Shown here in pieces: positions 5,661-7,924 of a DNA stretch of 7,924 nucleotides (its first letter is position 1; each line of letters begins with the position of its first letter). Source of the stretch: Pseudomonadota bacterium (GTDB lineage: Bacteria; Pseudomonadota; Alphaproteobacteria; Sphingomonadales; Sphingomonadaceae); NCBI GenBank assembly GCA_029781465.1, contig JAKOWQ010000198.1:1-7924 (forward strand), read 5' to 3'. The notes beneath the pieces were generated by a model that worked only from the letters and a program-made list of their open reading frames with translations, did no database searches and had not been told where the DNA came from. Made by a program: the position numbers and the translations under genes.

Positions 5661-6773
5661 ATGACCGCCGATACCTTGCCTGAATATGAACTGTTGATCG
5701 GGGCCGAGGCCTTCTGGGGCCGCGCGGCCCGGGATATCGCCGCTGCCCGGCACCGGGTGCTTGTCCAGGCGATGACCTTCGAGGGCGATGCGGCCGGTCA
5801 GCGGGTGGCAGTGGCGATCGCCGGATCGACCGCGTCGGATCGGCGGGTGCTGGTCGACGATTACACGCGCCACGTCATCAACGACACCTTCCTGGCGCTG
5901 TCCCGCAACGCGGCGCTGCATGGCGAGGCCCGCGCGACCTGGCAAATGTTCGACGATCTGGCAGCCAGCGGCGCGGGCCTGCGGCTGACCAACCCGGTGG
6001 GGCGCAATCCGCTGCGCTACGCGATGCGCAACCACAAGAAGCTGCTGGTGATGGACGATGCAGTGTGGCTGGGCGGGATCAACTTTTCCGACCACAACTT
6101 CGCCTGGCACGACATGATGGTGCGGATCGCGCATCCGGGCCTTGCCGATTGGGCTGCGAGCGAATTTGAGCGCGACTGGTCGGGAAATGTCTCTTCCAGC
6201 GCGGCAACGGTTGCAGGCGTGGAACTGCTAAGCCTTGACGGCAGCGCGAACGAGGCGGGATTTGCCCCCTTGCTCGACCTGTTCGCCGGCGCGCGCCAGT
6301 CGATCGAGGTGATCAGCGCCTATCCCACCTTCCCCTTCGTCGATGCGATGGCGCAGGCGGCGCGGCGGGGGGTGCCGGTGCGGCTCTATACCCCGCGCCC
6401 CAACAACAAGCCGGTGATCCGCGATTATCTGCTCGGGATCGCCGCGGGTTCGGGACTGGAGATCCGGCTGGTCGAAGAGATGACCCATATCAAGGCCGCG
6501 CTGATCGACGGTGAGGCACTGGTGGTGGGATCGTCGAACTTCGATTTCGTCAGCTACCGCGCCAATGCCGAATATGTCGCGACGATCCGCGATCCGGCGC
6601 TGATCGCGCAGTTTACCGCGCGGCTGCTGGCGCCGATGCGCGCCACGTCGACCCTGCCGGGGCCGCAGGATCACGCGCGCTGGCGGGCCTGGAAGGCGCG
6701 CGCGGGTTTGCGTGCGGCCGATCTGGTTGTCTCGTGGCTCGATCACGGGCCGCGTATTTCCGAATGGCGCTGA
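5661..6773 (+). CDS. Phospholipase D-like / cardiolipin synthase-like protein with two HKD motifs
   Basis: The 370-residue protein carries two complete HxKx4D motifs: His125-Lys127-Asp132 (in NHKKLLVMDD), followed by GGINFSD, and His276-Lys278-Asp283 (in THIKAALIDG), followed by VVGSSNFD. This two-motif layout is that of the PLD superfamily, whose bacterial members include cardiolipin synthases that transfer phosphatidyl groups between phosphatidylglycerol molecules. The protein lacks the two N-terminal transmembrane helices of E. coli ClsA and is closer in size and layout to ClsB/ClsC-type enzymes. Hydrolysis of phospholipid or another phosphodiester is also possible. The start is uncertain: ATG 5661 has no good ribosome site, and GTG 5649, with a weak AGGG upstream, would add four residues. 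The gene diverges from the glycosyltransferase, and 56 bp separate it from the peptidase gene. Confidence 0.88.
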   Translation: MTADTLPEYELLIGAEAFWGRAARDIAAARHRVLVQAMTFEGDAAGQRVAVAIAGSTASDRRVLVDDYTRHVINDTFLALSRNAALHGEARATWQMFDDLAASGAGLRLTNPVGRNPLRYAMRNHKKLLVMDDAVWLGGINFSDHNFAWHDMMVRIAHPGLADWAASEFERDWSGNVSSSAATVAGVELLSLDGSANEAGFAPLLDLFAGARQSIEVISAYPTFPFVDAMAQAARRGVPVRLYTPRPNNKPVIRDYLLGIAAGSGLEIRLVEEMTHIKAALIDGEALVVGSSNFDFVSYRANAEYVATIRDPALIAQFTARLLAPMRATSTLPGPQDHARWRAWKARAGLRAADLVVSWLDHGPRISEWR

Positions 6774-6816
6774 TTTCGCTTCACCTTGGATAGGAGCCAT
6801 GGTTAGTGTTCGGCGC

Positions 6817-6823
6817 AAAGGAG
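6817..6823 (+). promoter_or_regulatory. Ribosome binding site of the M20 peptidase gene
   Basis: AAAGGAG lies 6 bases before ATG 6830. This selects the 6830 start and argues against translation from ATG 6799 in another frame. Confidence 0.8.
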
Positions 6824-6829
6824 AATTCC

Positions 6830-7924
6830 ATGCGTCGCACCTCGCTTGCCCTTGCCCTGATCCTCGCCGCCGGTCTTGCCCAGCCCGCCACGGCAGCCAA
6901 GCCCGCCAAGGCCAAACCGCACCCCGAGGCCGAGGCGCAGGCGCTCGATCTGGCCAAGCGCTTCATCGCGATCCGCTCGGTAAGCGGCGAAGGCAACCAG
7001 ATCGCCGAAGCACTGGGCGTGGCGCGCGATGCGCTCAAGGCCGGGGGGTGGAGCGACGGCGATATCGAAATCGTGCCGGTTGACGATACCGCCTATCTGA
7101 TCGCCACCTGGCAGGGCAGCGATCCTTCGCTGAAGCCGCTGGTGGTTTCGGGCCATATGGACGTGGTGGAGGCCAAGCCAGAGGACTGGACCCGCGATCC
7201 CTTCACTCCGGTGGTCGAGGAGGGGCTTCTCTATGGGCGCGGGGCCAGCGACATGAAGTTCGATGCCGCGCTTGCCACCGCCTCGCTGATCGAGCTGCGC
7301 CGTTCGGGCTTCAAGCCGCGCCGGACCATCGTGATCCAGTTCTCGGGCGATGAGGAAACCACGATGAAGACCGGGGCGATCATCGCCGAGCGGCTCAAGG
7401 GCGCGGAGCTGGTGATCAATATCGACGGCGGAGGCGGCACGCTGGACGAGGCGAGCGGCAAGCCGCTTTACTGGACCTGGCAGGGTGCGGAGAAGACCTA
7501 TGCCGATTTTCAGATCGAGGTCACCAACCCGGGCGGGCACAGCTCCGCCCCGCGTCCCGAGAACGCCATCGTCCAGCTTTCGACCGCGCTGGAGCGGATC
7601 GGCGCCTATCATTTCAAGCCCGAGCGCAGCCCGCTGACCAAGGCCTATTTCGAAACCGCCGCCGGGTTTGAAAGCGATTCCGCGCTGGCCGGGGCGATGC
7701 GGGCCTTTGCTGCCAATCCGGCGGACGAGGCAGCGGTCGCCACCCTGCGGGCCAATCCGTCCTATGTCGGCAAGATCGGCACCACTTGTGTTCCAACCAT
7801 GCTGAGTGGCGGCCACGCGCTCAACGCGCTGCCCCAGCGCGCCACCGCCAACATCAACTGCCGAATTTTCCCCGGCCACAAGCCCGCCGACATCATGGCC
7901 GAGCTGGCCAGGGTGGCCAATGTG
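6830..7924 (+). CDS. M20 family metallopeptidase, exported, C-terminus beyond the window
   Basis: The frame is open from ATG 6830 to the right edge, giving 365 residues without a stop. Residues 1-22 form a typical signal peptide (MRRTS, a Leu/Ala-rich core, then ATA-AK as the likely cleavage site), followed by a Lys/Pro/Ala-rich spacer, so the enzyme acts in the periplasm or outside. The metallo-core is visible: His109 and Asp111 in SGHMDVV, bridging Asp141 in YGRGASDMK, the catalytic and metal-binding pair Glu175-Glu176 in SGDEET, and Asp199 in NIDGG at the third ligand position. GGHSSAP (236-241, His237) opens the lid/dimerisation domain. M20 enzymes cleave dipeptides, C-terminal residues or N-acyl amino acids; which of these applies cannot be told. 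The remaining metal-binding His, expected near the C-terminus, lies outside. The PLD-family gene ends 56 bp upstream, and the peptidase may be co-transcribed with it or have its own promoter. Confidence 0.93.
   Translation, partial: MRRTSLALALILAAGLAQPATAAKPAKAKPHPEAEAQALDLAKRFIAIRSVSGEGNQIAEALGVARDALKAGGWSDGDIEIVPVDDTAYLIATWQGSDPSLKPLVVSGHMDVVEAKPEDWTRDPFTPVVEEGLLYGRGASDMKFDAALATASLIELRRSGFKPRRTIVIQFSGDEETTMKTGAIIAERLKGAELVINIDGGGGTLDEASGKPLYWTWQGAEKTYADFQIEVTNPGGHSSAPRPENAIVQLSTALERIGAYHFKPERSPLTKAYFETAAGFESDSALAGAMRAFAANPADEAAVATLRANPSYVGKIGTTCVPTMLSGGHALNALPQRATANINCRIFPGHKPADIMAELARVANV

Noticed and set aside
6791..7083. Possible start at ATG 6799 with TAGGAG just upstream
   Set aside because: Spacing from TAGGAG is only 2 bases, and the frame leads into Arg-rich shadow sequence inside the peptidase gene.
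6803..7879. 358-codon minus-strand open frame opposite the peptidase gene
   Set aside because: The + strand frame has a signal peptide, a ribosome site and all visible M20 metal ligands; the minus frame is compositional shadow.

Overview
The window is high-GC, densely coded DNA with Shine-Dalgarno-led genes. It looks like the chromosome of an alphaproteobacterium, most likely a sphingomonad (Novosphingobium/Erythrobacter/Sphingomonas type). The assignment rests on the cpoB(ybgF)-tilS pair at the left edge, on the base composition and on the character of the proteins; no rRNA or other strict marker is present. I see no tRNA or rRNA gene, IS element, phage gene or CRISPR array.

Layout. (1) Positions 2-340 hold the end of the periplasmic TPR protein CpoB/YbgF, followed by tRNA(Ile)-lysidine synthase tilS, whose frame has no ATG, GTG or TTG start ahead of its ATP-binding loop. 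(2) Convergent to tilS is a DsbA-fold 2-hydroxychromene-2-carboxylate isomerase-like gene. It is divergent from a two-gene SDR operon encoding an HSD17B10-type 3-hydroxyacyl-CoA dehydrogenase homologue and a DECR2-type 2,4-dienoyl-CoA reductase homologue. A 16-bp inverted repeat lies between the two divergent starts. (3) Convergent to the second SDR gene is an anchored L,D-transpeptidase (YkuD) gene, with a GT4 glycosyltransferase gene upstream of it on the same strand. (4) Divergent from the glycosyltransferase is a phospholipase-D/cardiolipin-synthase-like gene. (5) An exported M20 family metallopeptidase runs off the right edge.

How the genes fit together. The isomerase-like gene and the two SDRs look like a small catabolic module acting on CoA thioesters, possibly of fatty, aromatic or steroid-like acids; the substrate cannot be read from the sequence. 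The L,D-transpeptidase, glycosyltransferase and PLD-family genes share a cell-envelope theme, but nothing shows that they form one pathway. Both convergent gene pairs end on a shared CTAG, leaving no space for an intergenic terminator.

I found no clearly new multi-gene system. The points most worth checking are the missing canonical start of tilS, the palindrome in the divergent promoter, altered cofactor/active-site motifs in the first SDR, and the apparent loss of the usual tilS-ftsH adjacency.
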